The notes beneath the pieces are model-generated. The model made no database searches. It was not told the origin of the DNA and saw nothing but the letters and a program-made list of their open reading frames with translations. A DNA stretch of 64,000 bases from the NCBI GenBank assembly GCA_964415045.1, contig CAYPZL010000003.1:1-64000 (forward strand). Direction: 5' to 3'. Positions 31,724-41,391 of this stretch are shown piece by piece (the stretch's first letter is position 1; the number at the start of each line of letters is the position of its first letter). A program made the translations under genes and the position numbers. The stretch comes from CAYPZL01 sp964415045. Its GTDB lineage: Bacteria > Planctomycetota > Phycisphaerae > Sedimentisphaerales > Anaerobacaceae.

Positions 31724-34001
31724 GCGAAGAAATCAGTCGCAGTCTCGTGTTGCCGGCGGGGAGGGCATCGCGGGGGGTCTGCGGCGTCCGGGGCGCAATC
31801 CTCCCGTGGGTCGTTCCGTTGTTGCGCCCGCGGTTTCGGGCGGCTTCTTGACGGTACTCTGGCGGAGCCGATGGATCCTCCTTCTATGCACGGTTGCGTC
31901 GCTGGCTGGAGGTTTTGTGTATATCAGTGCCGCCACACCCATCTATACCGCCACGGCCAAGCTCTATCTTGACTACGAGAACATTCCTATCAGCCAGTCC
32001 TATGGGGGGCCCGGACCGGTACTGCGAACGGACAAGTACCTTCATACGCAGGCGGAACGGCTGCGTTCCAGACCGATTCTGACGGCCGCACTTACGATGT
32101 TGGCGGACCAGCCACTGCGCACATGGGCCGATGCCGAGGTCCCGGTTGCCTATCTACGCAAGAACATCGTTATAGGCGTCGGCAAGAAAGACGAGACCGT
32201 CACGATCTCTCTCGATTCTCCCTATCCCGTCGAGGCAGCCCAGATCGTCAACGCGGTAGCGGACGCCTACATGACGTCTCGTTCCGAGGACGAGCGACAA
32301 GATGCGACAAACGTATTGAACATTTTGCAGTCCGAAGTGGAGCTGCGGCGCAAGGAGCTTGAGAAGAAACGTGAAGAGCTGGAAAAGTTCCAGGCCAATG
32401 ACATGCCTTTAACTTTCGGATCGGAGCAGGGCGGCGGTGTCATGCAAAGCCACCTGGAATACCAGAGCGCCTACAACCAAGCCCAGCTTGCCACGATAAG
32501 GGCGAAAGAGTTTCTCCATGCCGTGCGGGACCTGTCTGAGAATCCGACTGCCCTTCAGCAGTATTTGCAGGCCGAAGGCCGAAACAGTGAATACGTGGCT
32601 GTCTTGCAGGAGAGAGTTCCCCTTGAAACCAAGCTTACCGAGCTGGACCTCAGAAGAGAGCAGTTGCTCGAAACACTCACCGTCGATCATCCGGCGGTAG
32701 CGGCTGCCGCCGTTGAGATGAAACGAGTTCAGGAGAGACTCGTTGCCCTGAATGATCGGTTTGTCAAGGCAGTGATTGCGGCCGCAGAACGCCAATACGT
32801 CCAAGCCAGGGCAAATGAAGGGCAGCAAGAGCAATTATACAAGGAACAAAGTGAAAGAATCAAAAAGTCGAACAGGGAACTCTTTCAATACAGGCAACTC
32901 CTGTCGGAAGTGGAGTGGTTGCAGGCGTCCGTACAGACGAAGGAACAGGAAGTCGGTGAAATACGGAAAATTGTGGGTGAAGACGTGGGGCAAATGAGAA
33001 TGGAGATTCTCGAGCCGGCGCAGCGGGCTGAGGTGCCCTCCTGGCCTCAGAAGAGCAAGATCCTGACCATGGCCCTTATGCTCGGCTTGTTCCTGGGGGG
33101 AGGGATCGGCCACGCGCGGGTTTGGCTGGACCAGACGCTGCGTTCGGCTGATGAGATTGCCACTGCGCTGGAACTGCCCGTGCTTGGAGTCGTGCCGGCC
33201 ATGTCCCGCCGTCACACCCTTCAGATGCGAGGGCGAAAGGTTTCATTCCAGCCTGACTCAGCCGAAGCGGAGGCGTTTCGGACGATACGGACGGCCGTTT
33301 TCTTCGGGGCCTCTAAGGAGAAAGCCAGAACTTTGCTGGTCACATCGCCTGGAGCGGCGGACGGTAAGTCAACCTTGGTGAGTAATCTTGCGATCGCTAT
33401 GGCAACCGCCGGTCAGAAGGTCCTCGTTCTCGACGCTGACTTCCGCAAGCCCGTGCAGCACCTGATATTCGAGGTGGACCACAAAGAACGGTGCATCTCC
33501 AGTGTCCTCAACGGGAAGATGAGATTGGCGGAAGCTGTCCAGGCCACCCCGGTGGAAGATCTGAGCCTTCTCGCGTGTGGGTATGCGGTCTCGAATCCGG
33601 CCGAGGTCCTCAATAGCCAAGAATTCGCCAGGATATTATCAGAATTGGCCGGGGCGTACGATCGCGTTCTCGTCGATGCGCCGCCGGTCACAGTGGTCAC
33701 GGATGCTCAGATTCTGGGCGCGATTTGCGATTACGCCATTCTCGTGCTCAAAGCGGACAAATCCACTCGCAGAGTCGCCCGGCGGGCCATAGAGGCGCTC
33801 GAAAGTGTGGGAGCTGAGCTTCTGGGAACGGTTGTAAATGAAGTGAAAAAGGGCGGTGGGCGCTACGGTTACTACGGAGGGTATGCTGCCTCTTATCGTA
33901 CAGGCTCCAATGACGGGGGCGCCAAGAAGCCAAAGGCTGTGAGAGCAGACCCAAGCGCATGCCGGCCCGTTACTCACATGGATTCCAGGTCCGAAGCATG
34001 A
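31713..34001 (+). CDS. Wzc-like chain-length determinant and tyrosine autokinase (BY-kinase)
   Basis: A 762-residue inner-membrane polysaccharide co-polymerase. A Wzz-type region with TM1 near 55 is followed by a long coiled coil (about 190-430, rich in Glu/Lys/Gln), TM2 near 450, and a cytoplasmic BY-kinase with Walker A (GAADGKSTL, Lys552), Walker A' (VLVLDADFRKP) and Walker B (RVLVDAPP). The C-terminus has a tyrosine cluster (RYGYYGGYAASYR, about 716-728) for autophosphorylation. Starts at 31713 and 31716 are both possible. It overlaps the exporter gene by 11 bases and the phosphatase gene by a few, so kinase and phosphatase are co-expressed. Confidence 0.93.
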   Translation: MMIERRNQSQSRVAGGEGIAGGLRRPGRNPPVGRSVVAPAVSGGFLTVLWRSRWILLLCTVASLAGGFVYISAATPIYTATAKLYLDYENIPISQSYGGPGPVLRTDKYLHTQAERLRSRPILTAALTMLADQPLRTWADAEVPVAYLRKNIVIGVGKKDETVTISLDSPYPVEAAQIVNAVADAYMTSRSEDERQDATNVLNILQSEVELRRKELEKKREELEKFQANDMPLTFGSEQGGGVMQSHLEYQSAYNQAQLATIRAKEFLHAVRDLSENPTALQQYLQAEGRNSEYVAVLQERVPLETKLTELDLRREQLLETLTVDHPAVAAAAVEMKRVQERLVALNDRFVKAVIAAAERQYVQARANEGQQEQLYKEQSERIKKSNRELFQYRQLLSEVEWLQASVQTKEQEVGEIRKIVGEDVGQMRMEILEPAQRAEVPSWPQKSKILTMALMLGLFLGGGIGHARVWLDQTLRSADEIATALELPVLGVVPAMSRRHTLQMRGRKVSFQPDSAEAEAFRTIRTAVFFGASKEKARTLLVTSPGAADGKSTLVSNLAIAMATAGQKVLVLDADFRKPVQHLIFEVDHKERCISSVLNGKMRLAEAVQATPVEDLSLLACGYAVSNPAEVLNSQEFARILSELAGAYDRVLVDAPPVTVVTDAQILGAICDYAILVLKADKSTRRVARRAIEALESVGAELLGTVVNEVKKGGGRYGYYGGYAASYRTGSNDGGAKKPKAVRADPSACRPVTHMDSRSEA

Positions 34002-34828
34002 TGATGCAAGGTATTCCAAGTCATTCTACAGAGGGTCGTTCAGGCATTTCCCCGGAAGACGTGCCGTCCGGGTTTGTGGATGTCCATTGCCACTGTCTGC
34101 CGGCCCTTGATGACGGTCCCGCGTCAATGGGGGAGGCGGTCGCCCTCTGCTCGGCGTTGGCCGACGATGGCATAGGCCTTGTGGTGGCGACGCCTCACCA
34201 GTTGGTTCGTTGTGAGGCCCGGACCCGCGCGCATGCGATTCGCGCAGCCGTTGGGGACCTGAATCGGAAACTGGCGGAAGAGGGCATCGACGTGGCGGTT
34301 TTGCCCGGGGGGGAAGTCCGGCTTGATGAGCGGATCAGTACGCTGTTGGCCAACGATGAGATCCTCACGCTGGCCGACAGGGGGCGGCATATTCTCCTGG
34401 AGCTTCCGCCGGACGTGTTTGTCGATATCGAGCCGTTGCTCCTGCAAATGCGATCCCAGGGTATAGATCTTGTCATCGCGCATCCCGAAAGGAACACGCC
34501 ACTGATGAGGCACCCGCAGATTCTCAAACGCTGGCTGAATTACGGAGCGAGCCTGCAAGTGACCGCGGCCAGTCTCGCCGGTTGTTTCGGCTCGGCCGCT
34601 GAACGCGCTGCATGGGACATGGTTCTGGATGGATGGGCCACGATTGTCGCCACGGATGCCCACGACACAGGGCTGAACGGCCCCTGTATGACAATCGCTT
34701 CAAGGTTGCTTGCGGACGCTCTCGGCCCGAGTATGGCACGGCGACTCTGCTTTGAAAACCCCCTCAGGATCGTCGTCGGCGCCGAGTCACTGCCGGTGCG
34801 CTCGCCTGGCAAACAGGAGGTTGGTTAA
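33998..34828 (+). CDS. CpsB/CapC/YwqE-type PHP-domain tyrosine phosphatase
   Basis: A 276-residue metal-dependent phosphatase predicted to dephosphorylate the tyrosine cluster of the adjacent kinase and so cycle polymer length. PHP motifs are visible: VDVHCHCLPALDDGPAS near 27 (metal-binding His), ATPHQLVR near 70, LPGGEVRLDE near 105, VIAHPERN near 160, and a final VATDAHD. Three successive ATGs (33998, 34001, 34004) overlap the kinase stop codon, showing translational coupling. Family assignment is clear. Confidence 0.9.
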   Translation: MMMQGIPSHSTEGRSGISPEDVPSGFVDVHCHCLPALDDGPASMGEAVALCSALADDGIGLVVATPHQLVRCEARTRAHAIRAAVGDLNRKLAEEGIDVAVLPGGEVRLDERISTLLANDEILTLADRGRHILLELPPDVFVDIEPLLLQMRSQGIDLVIAHPERNTPLMRHPQILKRWLNYGASLQVTAASLAGCFGSAAERAAWDMVLDGWATIVATDAHDTGLNGPCMTIASRLLADALGPSMARRLCFENPLRIVVGAESLPVRSPGKQEVG

Positions 34829-34833
34829 TATCT

Positions 34834-37338
34834 ATGGTCGGGAGGACGTTATATTTCGAGGACCGGGGCGACCGCTTCGATCGTGTGATCGAAGGTTTGT
34901 TGATTGCTGCCCTGGCATTTATGCCCTTCCTCTTTGGCGTGGTGGAAGCCTGGAGCGAAGAAGTTGTTGTGGCGTTGGCGGCGGCCATGTGCATCTGCTT
35001 CCTCCTGAAGATGATTCTCGTGGAAGGGTGCGTTGTCACCTGGACGTGGGCCTATGTTCCCGTGGCTGTTTTCGTCCTTGTGGCGGTCGTGCAGTTGATT
35101 CCCATGCCGCCGGGCTGGGTGAGCCGGGTGTCTCCGAACACGGTTGAGCAGAAGACCATGCTATTGGCCGATCTTCCGGAAGCCGAACGGGTGCTGTCAA
35201 CTGTGACGGTGAGCTTCTACACGTGGGCGACGCGACACGACCTGCGGCTTGTCCTTGCTGCGCTGGCGGTGTTTGCCGTTGTACTCAATGTCTATCGGCG
35301 CCCCGAGCAGGTCATGCGGTTGTTGGGGGCGATCGTGATCGTTGGTGCCGCGGTGGCGCTTCTGTGTGTCCTTCAGAACGTAGCCGGGAACGGCCGGATT
35401 TACTGGGTTGTGTCCACTCCGCACGGAACAGCCCACTCGGGTCCCTTTGTCAACCACAGCCATTACGCTCAGTTTATGAACCTCTCCATCGGTGCGGCTC
35501 TGGGTTTCATCTTTGTGAAGTCACATCAAGACTTCCAGGGTCGCCTCGTGAGCCCCGAAGTGGTTGCAGAGTATCTGGGCTCGGAAGGAGCACGGGTACT
35601 GTGGGCTGTTCTGGCAATGGTGGTCCTCGGTGTCGCCAGCATCTTTGTGTCGCTGAGCCGCGGGGGCATGATCAGCATGATTATCGCCGGCGCGTTCACG
35701 ACTCTGATCGTCAGTGCGAAGAAGTCGCTCCGAGGACCCGCCTGGGTGATGGCGCTATTGGCGCTCGGAGCGTTCGTTTGTGTCCTGTATGTTGGTTTCG
35801 ACGCCGTCCACGACAGATTGGGTAGTCTTCGTGAATTGCCCCGAGCCCAGGGGGGACGCTGGCAGATTCTGAAGGATATCGCCGTTGCCTGGACCCGGTT
35901 TCCTGTTTTGGGTACGGGGTTGGGGACGCACGAAGTTGTTTATCCCATGTTTGACCGTTCTACGGTGGCGGCCCTTGCGTCACATGCTGAGAACGAATAC
36001 GCGCAAGCGGCGGAAGAAACCGGCATCGTCGGCCTTATGGCGCTGGCGGCTTTCGGGGCGATGGTCTGGGTGGCCTACGTGCGAACGGTTCGCGCTCCGC
36101 AGGCACCCATTCACTCGGCGGTGTACGGTCTTGGCTTCGGACTGATGGCCATCATGATCCACAGCCTGAGTGACTTCGGCCAGCATCTGCCTGCCAACGG
36201 GTTTCTGTCTGTCATCTATTGTGCCCTGTTGATTCGCTTGTCGCACATGCCACAGGAGGGCAACGCAGATACCGGTGGAGTTGTTTCCGGCGGTGGCAAC
36301 GTTCGACGCTACGGTCTCGCGGGGCTTCTTGTTGCGTGCATTGTGTGGGGATGGGCTTTGCTCGGCGCCGACGGGGCCCGGCGGGGAGAGACGTGTTGGA
36401 AGCGGGCTGTCGCCATCGAGGCGGGTCTGGAAGAGAGAGACTGGCAGGGCGGCGCAGAGGAATTCGTCGACCTCATACGCCACGCTGAGGCTGCCGCCGC
36501 CATTCAGCCGGACAACATCACCTACCGATACTGGCTTCCCGTATACCGATGGCGTGCCGTCAGTCGTACAACCGATCCTAATACCGGGGAAATCCTCGTG
36601 CCGCTTTCGGGTCGTGATTCTGTGGCCCGGATTGCGGGAGAACTGAATGAGGCGCGCGCCTGTTGTCCGACGTTTGGTGCAACGTGGTCCGTCCTGGGAC
36701 AGCTCGAACGATTCGTGCTGGACCGGGACGAGGGAGAAGAGCACATCCGGACCGGGTACACGCTGGCTCCGTGCGACCCGACGGCATGTCTTTTGGCCGG
36801 TTGCCTCGACGCGGAGGCAGGGCAAGTCGAGCAGGCGTTTGCCAAGCTCCGACGGGCTGTGAAGCTTGACAGGTACTGCTTTTCTGAAGTGGCCGAGCTC
36901 CTTGTCGAGGACTTGCAGCGGCCGGACCTGGCTCTTGAGATTGTCGGTGAAGATCCCGATTTCGCTGAGCGGCTTGCCTTTATGCTCGACGATGATGCCG
37001 AATTTGGCAAGGACGTTGACAGGAGGCTGCTGGACCAGCTTGAACAGAAATGCCGCCAGGACGATACGCCGGCCTGCTGGTATGCCATGCTGGCTCGCGT
37101 ACAGCGAAAACACCAGAACGCGGAGAGGGCCATCGAATGCTATCGCAGGGCACTGGCGATGGATTACGGCCAGGTTCAGTGGCGGCTCAGCCTCGCGTAC
37201 CTGCTCTCCGAAGAGGGCCGGGTTGTGGAAGCGATTCATGAGGCGGAGGTTTGTCTGCGATTGTCGCCCGGCCTCCGCGAGGCCGAAAGACTGATCGAAA
37301 GATTGTCCGTTGCCCGGATTTCCCCGGGCGGCGGTTAG
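34834..37338 (+). CDS. O-antigen ligase/polymerase-like membrane protein with C-terminal TPR region
   Basis: An 834-residue protein. About 12 hydrophobic helices cover residues 18-520, with a Wzy_C/O-antigen ligase region including SLSRGGMISMIIAGAF and, after it, the periplasmic loop signature GTGLGTHEVVYPMF then SHAENEYAQAAEETGIVG. From about 560 to the end are soluble helical repeats of TPR type (PTACLLAGCLDAEAGQVEQAF; AIECYRRALAMDYGQVQW). It should polymerise or ligate lipid-linked glycan, with the TPR part binding partners. AGGAGG lies a long 16 bases before the ATG. It follows the phosphatase by 5 bases. A second Wzy-like gene lies at 49707. Confidence 0.85.
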   Translation: MVGRTLYFEDRGDRFDRVIEGLLIAALAFMPFLFGVVEAWSEEVVVALAAAMCICFLLKMILVEGCVVTWTWAYVPVAVFVLVAVVQLIPMPPGWVSRVSPNTVEQKTMLLADLPEAERVLSTVTVSFYTWATRHDLRLVLAALAVFAVVLNVYRRPEQVMRLLGAIVIVGAAVALLCVLQNVAGNGRIYWVVSTPHGTAHSGPFVNHSHYAQFMNLSIGAALGFIFVKSHQDFQGRLVSPEVVAEYLGSEGARVLWAVLAMVVLGVASIFVSLSRGGMISMIIAGAFTTLIVSAKKSLRGPAWVMALLALGAFVCVLYVGFDAVHDRLGSLRELPRAQGGRWQILKDIAVAWTRFPVLGTGLGTHEVVYPMFDRSTVAALASHAENEYAQAAEETGIVGLMALAAFGAMVWVAYVRTVRAPQAPIHSAVYGLGFGLMAIMIHSLSDFGQHLPANGFLSVIYCALLIRLSHMPQEGNADTGGVVSGGGNVRRYGLAGLLVACIVWGWALLGADGARRGETCWKRAVAIEAGLEERDWQGGAEEFVDLIRHAEAAAAIQPDNITYRYWLPVYRWRAVSRTTDPNTGEILVPLSGRDSVARIAGELNEARACCPTFGATWSVLGQLERFVLDRDEGEEHIRTGYTLAPCDPTACLLAGCLDAEAGQVEQAFAKLRRAVKLDRYCFSEVAELLVEDLQRPDLALEIVGEDPDFAERLAFMLDDDAEFGKDVDRRLLDQLEQKCRQDDTPACWYAMLARVQRKHQNAERAIECYRRALAMDYGQVQWRLSLAYLLSEEGRVVEAIHEAEVCLRLSPGLREAERLIERLSVARISPGGG

Positions 37339-37352
37339 CAGCGCCGATCCGA

Positions 37353-37382
37353 CCAGTCGAGGAGGGCGTAGCGCCTGACTGG
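37353..37382 (+). other. Hairpin at the boundary between export genes and the acyl-CoA module
   Basis: CCAGTC (37353-37358) pairs with GACTGG (37377-37382), with GGCG and CGCC inside. There is no T-run. It begins 15 bases after the ligase stop and lies in a 215-base gap that is long for this operon, so a processing site or local promoter for the thiolase genes is possible. Confidence 0.3.
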
Positions 37383-37553
37383 ATGCGGACATGTTGCAGC
37401 GTAAAGAATGTGGATCGTTACCAGAGCTGGCTGTCGACCCACGAGGACGGAGTCTGCGCAATTGCATGTTGCCGGAGTGACAATTTCGGTTGTGACATCT
37501 GGCCAGCGGAGTCCGCAGTAGCACGACCCGTTTGTCAGAACTGGGAGATTGTT

Positions 37554-38735
37554 ATGGCAGCCTACATAGTGAGTGCGAAACGGGTGGCAACGGGTCGGTT
37601 TAACGGAACTCTTGCGCCGCTTTCCGCGGTGGATTTGGGCGCGACTGTGATTCGAGAAGTGATTGAGAATTCCCACATCGATGTGAACGAGGTCGATGAA
37701 GTAATCATGGGCAATGTAATACAGGCCGGACTGGGCCAGAATCCTGCACGACAGGCCGCTGTCAAAGCCGGATTGCCCTACGTCGTACCCGCCTTTACGG
37801 TCAACAAGGTTTGTGCCTCAGGTTTGAAGTCCGTGGCCCTTGCAGCGCAGGCGGTCGCTTGCGGCCCAGCCAATTTGATCGTTGCTGGGGGCATGGAACA
37901 TATGACAAACGCCCCCTATCTACTCAAGCGGGCCCGCTGGGGACAGCGTTTGGGGCACGGCGAAATGGTCGATTCCATGGTCTGCGATGCGTTGTGGGAT
38001 ATTTTTTACGACTGCCATATGGGAATTACGGCGGAAAACATTGCCGCGAAATACGGCATCTCTCGAGAAGAACAGGATGAGTTTGCCGCAAAGTCACAGC
38101 AAAAAGCTGAGAAGGCAATAACGACCGGCAGGTTCGAGGATGAGATTGTCCCCGTGACAATCAACCAGAGAAATGGAGAGGGCATCATCTTTGACACGGA
38201 CGAGCACCCTCGTGCCGGAACAACCGCAGCATCGCTCTCAAAACTGAAACCTGCGTTCAAGGCAGACGGAACCGTCACGGCTGGAAACGCCTCCGGCATC
38301 AACGACGGTGCAGGGGCCGTGATCGTCGTGTCGGAGGATAGGGTAAGAAAAATGAAGCCCGACTGGGCATTCAAGATCATTGCGTCGCATTCCGTGGGAT
38401 TGGATCCGGCGCACATGGGGCTGGGGCCCATCGATGCCTCGCGAGGCGCGCTAAAGAAGGCAGGATGCACGCTCAGTAATCTTGACCTGATGGAAGTCAA
38501 CGAGGCCTTCGCGGCCACGTCGATACAGGTGAATCGCGAGATGGAATGGGATCAGGACAAAGTGAACGTGCTGGGAGGTGCAATTGCCCTGGGCCATCCG
38601 GTAGGGGCCAGCGGGACAAGGATTCTTGTGACACTCCTGCACGAGATGATGCGGAGGGGTGTTTCGCTTGGCCTTGCCTCACTGTGCGTTGGGGGGGGGC
38701 AGGGAATGGCGATGATTGTTGAGAGAGCGGCATAG
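37554..38735 (+). CDS. Acetyl-CoA acetyltransferase (thiolase II)
   Basis: A 393-residue biosynthetic-type thiolase that condenses two acetyl-CoA to acetoacetyl-CoA. The active-site residues are all present: Cys88 (NKVCASGLKS), His348 (GHPVGASG) and Cys378 (CVGGGQG), nearly the numbering of the Zoogloea enzyme. The ATG at 37554 is set by GGGAG 7 bases upstream and by the family N-terminus; the frame is open upstream into the ligase gene. The HMG-CoA synthase follows by 58 bases. Its position inside an exopolysaccharide operon is unusual. Polyhydroxyalkanoate or mevalonate synthesis are alternative roles, but their other enzymes are absent here. Confidence 0.93.
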   Translation: MAAYIVSAKRVATGRFNGTLAPLSAVDLGATVIREVIENSHIDVNEVDEVIMGNVIQAGLGQNPARQAAVKAGLPYVVPAFTVNKVCASGLKSVALAAQAVACGPANLIVAGGMEHMTNAPYLLKRARWGQRLGHGEMVDSMVCDALWDIFYDCHMGITAENIAAKYGISREEQDEFAAKSQQKAEKAITTGRFEDEIVPVTINQRNGEGIIFDTDEHPRAGTTAASLSKLKPAFKADGTVTAGNASGINDGAGAVIVVSEDRVRKMKPDWAFKIIASHSVGLDPAHMGLGPIDASRGALKKAGCTLSNLDLMEVNEAFAATSIQVNREMEWDQDKVNVLGGAIALGHPVGASGTRILVTLLHEMMRRGVSLGLASLCVGGGQGMAMIVERAA

Positions 38736-38793
38736 GACATCGAGACGGACTTCCAGACTGCTGCAAGGTTGAGCAGGAAAGGACGGGTCACAC

Positions 38794-40083
38794 ATGAGAG
38801 TTGGAATCGAGGCCATAGCGTTCCACAGCCCTCAGCACTACATCGAATTGGCGGAATTGGCGCAGGCCAGAGGGGTAGATCCCAACAAATTCACCAGGGG
38901 CCTGGGCCAGATACGAATGGCGGTGGCAACGCCGATGGAAGATACCGTCACATTGGCGGTGAACGCGGCTCGGAAAGCCCTTGAGAATTTCAACATCGAC
39001 TACAGCGACATCGGCACGCTGGTGGTGGGAACGGAGTCGGGCGTGGATCACAGCAAACCCGTTGCCGTGTACGTGCATGAAGCGCTGGGGCTGCGCTCGA
39101 ATTGCCACACGTATGAAACCAAGCATGCTTGTTTCGGCGCCATGGCGGCCGTCTTTTCCGCCAATGATTGGATATCGTGCGGTCGTGCGGACGGGTCGAA
39201 GGCGCTGATCATCGCCTCCGACATCGCGCGCTACCCGATCGGCGATCCCGGCGAGCCGACTCAGGGAGCGGGCGCGGTGGCCATGGTCATTTCAGACAAA
39301 CCGAATCTCCTGCAGTTTGACCCCGAGATCAGCGGTCACTATACGAAGCAGGTCATGGATTTTTGGCGACCGTTGTATTCAACGAAAGCATTTGTCGATG
39401 GGCACTACTCGATTGAGTGCTATCTGAGCGCGTTGGAGGGGGCCTTGGCAGACGCGTTGAATAAGGCGACGATTCCGGAGCTATACAAGATGGATCAGTT
39501 GCAGGCCTGCATTTACCACGTGCCCTTCGCAAAGATGGCTGCCAAAGCACACCATCGCCATTTTGAGATGGATTCCGGAGAGAGGATCGAGAAAGAAAGC
39601 GAACGATTTGCAAATGTCAAGAGGTCGTTTGCTGAAAAAACCGGTCCCTGGCTCTCATTGAACGCAGTCGTCGGCAACATATATACGGGTTCGCTGTTCC
39701 TGTCGCTGATCGATCTACTGAGGAGCAGCACGAGCGCCGACATCAGGCAGATCAGCATGTTTGCCTACGGCAGTGGCTGTGCCGCCTCAATGAACATCGC
39801 TTATCCTACCCCGGGTTTTGTCCGTTTCAAGGATCAGATCGACCCTGAACCCGAGTTGAACGAGCGGAGAAAGCTCAGCATTGATGAATACGAGCATATC
39901 ATGAGAATCAGCGACTCACTGGGGACTGGTGACACGGAGGAACTTCATCCGAGCGATTGGGGGCTGACCGGGGACTTCTTCTATTTAGGCAACAGAAACC
40001 ACGTTCGCCAGTACAGCGGCCTTCAAGCGGGTCCGTCTGAATCTCGCCAAGCGGACCTGGTAAGCGTGTCTGCACACCGTTAA
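38794..40083 (+). CDS. mvaS: Hydroxymethylglutaryl-CoA synthase (MvaS-type)
   Basis: A 429-residue enzyme joining acetoacetyl-CoA and acetyl-CoA into HMG-CoA. It follows bacterial MvaS closely: GVDPNKFTRGLGQIRMAV near 27, Glu81 in GTESGVDHSK, nucleophile Cys113 in KHACFGAM, EPTQGAGAVAMVI near 155, His242 in YHVPFAKM, and NIYTGSLFLSL near 300. The Glu/Cys/His triad is complete, so activity is expected. It acts after the adjacent thiolase and precedes a hydratase half-gene by 33 bases. No HMG-CoA reductase, lyase or acyl-carrier protein is in the window, so the mevalonate pathway and polyketide beta-branching are not supported locally. Confidence 0.93.
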   Translation: MRVGIEAIAFHSPQHYIELAELAQARGVDPNKFTRGLGQIRMAVATPMEDTVTLAVNAARKALENFNIDYSDIGTLVVGTESGVDHSKPVAVYVHEALGLRSNCHTYETKHACFGAMAAVFSANDWISCGRADGSKALIIASDIARYPIGDPGEPTQGAGAVAMVISDKPNLLQFDPEISGHYTKQVMDFWRPLYSTKAFVDGHYSIECYLSALEGALADALNKATIPELYKMDQLQACIYHVPFAKMAAKAHHRHFEMDSGERIEKESERFANVKRSFAEKTGPWLSLNAVVGNIYTGSLFLSLIDLLRSSTSADIRQISMFAYGSGCAASMNIAYPTPGFVRFKDQIDPEPELNERRKLSIDEYEHIMRISDSLGTGDTEELHPSDWGLTGDFFYLGNRNHVRQYSGLQAGPSESRQADLVSVSAHR

Positions 40084-40116
40084 TGACGCCGGTGTGCTAT
40101 CGAATGCCGGCGAGGC

Positions 40117-40599
40117 ATGGACAGCAAGGTACCCAAAGATGTTCTCGTTATGATTGGTGGGGAGAAAGTGCGGCATTACGAGGTTACGAAGAGAGATATC
40201 AGGCGTTTTGCCCAGGCGATTGGCGAAGCGGATCCCATCCATTTCGATGAGGAGTACGCGAAGAATACCAGGTACGGCGGCATTGTCGCTCCGCCTCTGT
40301 TCTGCCAGATGTTCACATTCGAGGATGTGCCCGCCGATCGGCTGCCGGACGATGGATCGCCCATAGAGATGGATGTTCCCATCCCGGCTCGGAGGACTGT
40401 CGGGGGAGCAAGCTCTTATGAAATCTTTCAACGCGTAAGAGCGGGAGATCAGATAACGGCAAAATCAACACTAAGGGACGTCTTCACCAAGGAAGGCAGA
40501 AGTGGAAGGCTCTATTTTGTCGTCGTCGAGACGGAGTTTTCCAACCAAAGAAAAGAAGCCGTAGCCAAAGAGACTGCCACTTACATCAAACGTTTGTAG
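40117..40599 (+). CDS. MaoC-like hydratase, N-terminal-type (FAS1-like dehydratase) half
   Basis: A 160-residue hot-dog-fold protein of the MaoC dehydratase N-terminal type. It opens with EVTKRDIRRFAQAIGEADPIH, then DEEYAKNTRYGGIVAPPLF. Compared with the catalytic pattern G-D-x-N-P-x-H, it has Glu for the catalytic Asp, which is usual for the structural half of two-part hydratases. The matching C-terminal-type half is encoded separately at 42658, so the two probably form a heterodimer, like mycobacterial HadA/HadB or the fused mesaconyl-CoA hydratases. Dehydration of HMG-CoA to 3-methylglutaconyl-CoA is a reasonable but untested role. Confidence 0.8.
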   Translation: MDSKVPKDVLVMIGGEKVRHYEVTKRDIRRFAQAIGEADPIHFDEEYAKNTRYGGIVAPPLFCQMFTFEDVPADRLPDDGSPIEMDVPIPARRTVGGASSYEIFQRVRAGDQITAKSTLRDVFTKEGRSGRLYFVVVETEFSNQRKEAVAKETATYIKRL

Positions 40600-40715
40600 C
40601 TGACACTTTTCTTCAAACCGCAGTAATCCAGTTGGATTTTGATCAGGTGGACATCACTCAAGCCAGCCTCGACCGTCCGATGCCCGACCAAAGGGAAGCA
40701 GAGGGAAGGGATCTA

Positions 40716-41381
40716 ATGAGCTGGAAGAACAAGATCGCCAAAATGCGATCGATCCTGAGGAGGCATGGTCTAAGAGGGCTTATCGTATGTTTGTTTCGTG
40801 TTGTCTTCTGGCAGGGGATCACCCGCAGTTCGTGTAGAATCTTGCTTTTCGAGCTTTCGGCACCCCGGCCCGGACCCCAACGTATTTCTGAGACTGGACA
40901 TACCTTCAGGTTTGCAACAATGGAAGATATTCGCAAGTATCATGCGGATCCGGCCTGGAATATCAGAGACAGAGATGTGCAGGCGTTCGAGAGAGGAGAC
41001 CGCTGCCTTCTTCAATTCGACGGCGACACTCTCGTTGGATTCTCCTGGATCGCTGCATCACCCCTCGTCGAGATCATGGGGGGCTTCCATTTCAATATGC
41101 CGGACGATACCGTGTACAATTACTACGGCTTCACCGCCCCGGCATATCGCGGCAAGGGATATCAAGCGGTAAGACACCTCAAGTTGCTCGAACACATCAA
41201 GGAAACGGGACAACGCCGCCTGTTTGGATACGTGGCTCAGACCAATTTGGATTCTCTCAGAGGCGTAAGAAAGAGCGGCTACAAAAAGATGGGCGTTCTG
41301 CGTCGCGTGAGGAAGCGAGGGCGAGTGAAATTTGTCCTCAAGGTGTCCGAAGATCTGTGGAGTGACAAGAAGCGAACGTGA
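40716..41381 (+). CDS. GNAT-family acyltransferase
   Basis: A 221-residue protein with a basic N-terminal segment of about 60 residues (one weakly hydrophobic stretch, LRGLIVCLFRVVFW) and a GNAT domain. The acyl-CoA binding loop appears as APAYRGKGYQAVRHLKLL, followed by GYVAQTNLDSLRGVRKSGY, the usual Asn-containing beta5-alpha4 segment. It should transfer an acyl group from CoA to an amine or hydroxyl. The ATG at 40716 is chosen because of the GGGAAGGG upstream; an earlier in-frame start lacks one. It lies between the two hydratase halves, so the acyl-CoA made here is the likely donor. Confidence 0.75.
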   Translation: MSWKNKIAKMRSILRRHGLRGLIVCLFRVVFWQGITRSSCRILLFELSAPRPGPQRISETGHTFRFATMEDIRKYHADPAWNIRDRDVQAFERGDRCLLQFDGDTLVGFSWIAASPLVEIMGGFHFNMPDDTVYNYYGFTAPAYRGKGYQAVRHLKLLEHIKETGQRRLFGYVAQTNLDSLRGVRKSGYKKMGVLRRVRKRGRVKFVLKVSEDLWSDKKRT

Positions 41382-41391
41382 AGCGCAAGCC

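Noticed and set aside
37251..37553. Upstream extension of the thiolase frame
   Set aside because: Thiolases begin at the MAAYIVSAKR-type sequence, a ribosome site lies before that ATG, and the extension overlaps the ligase gene.
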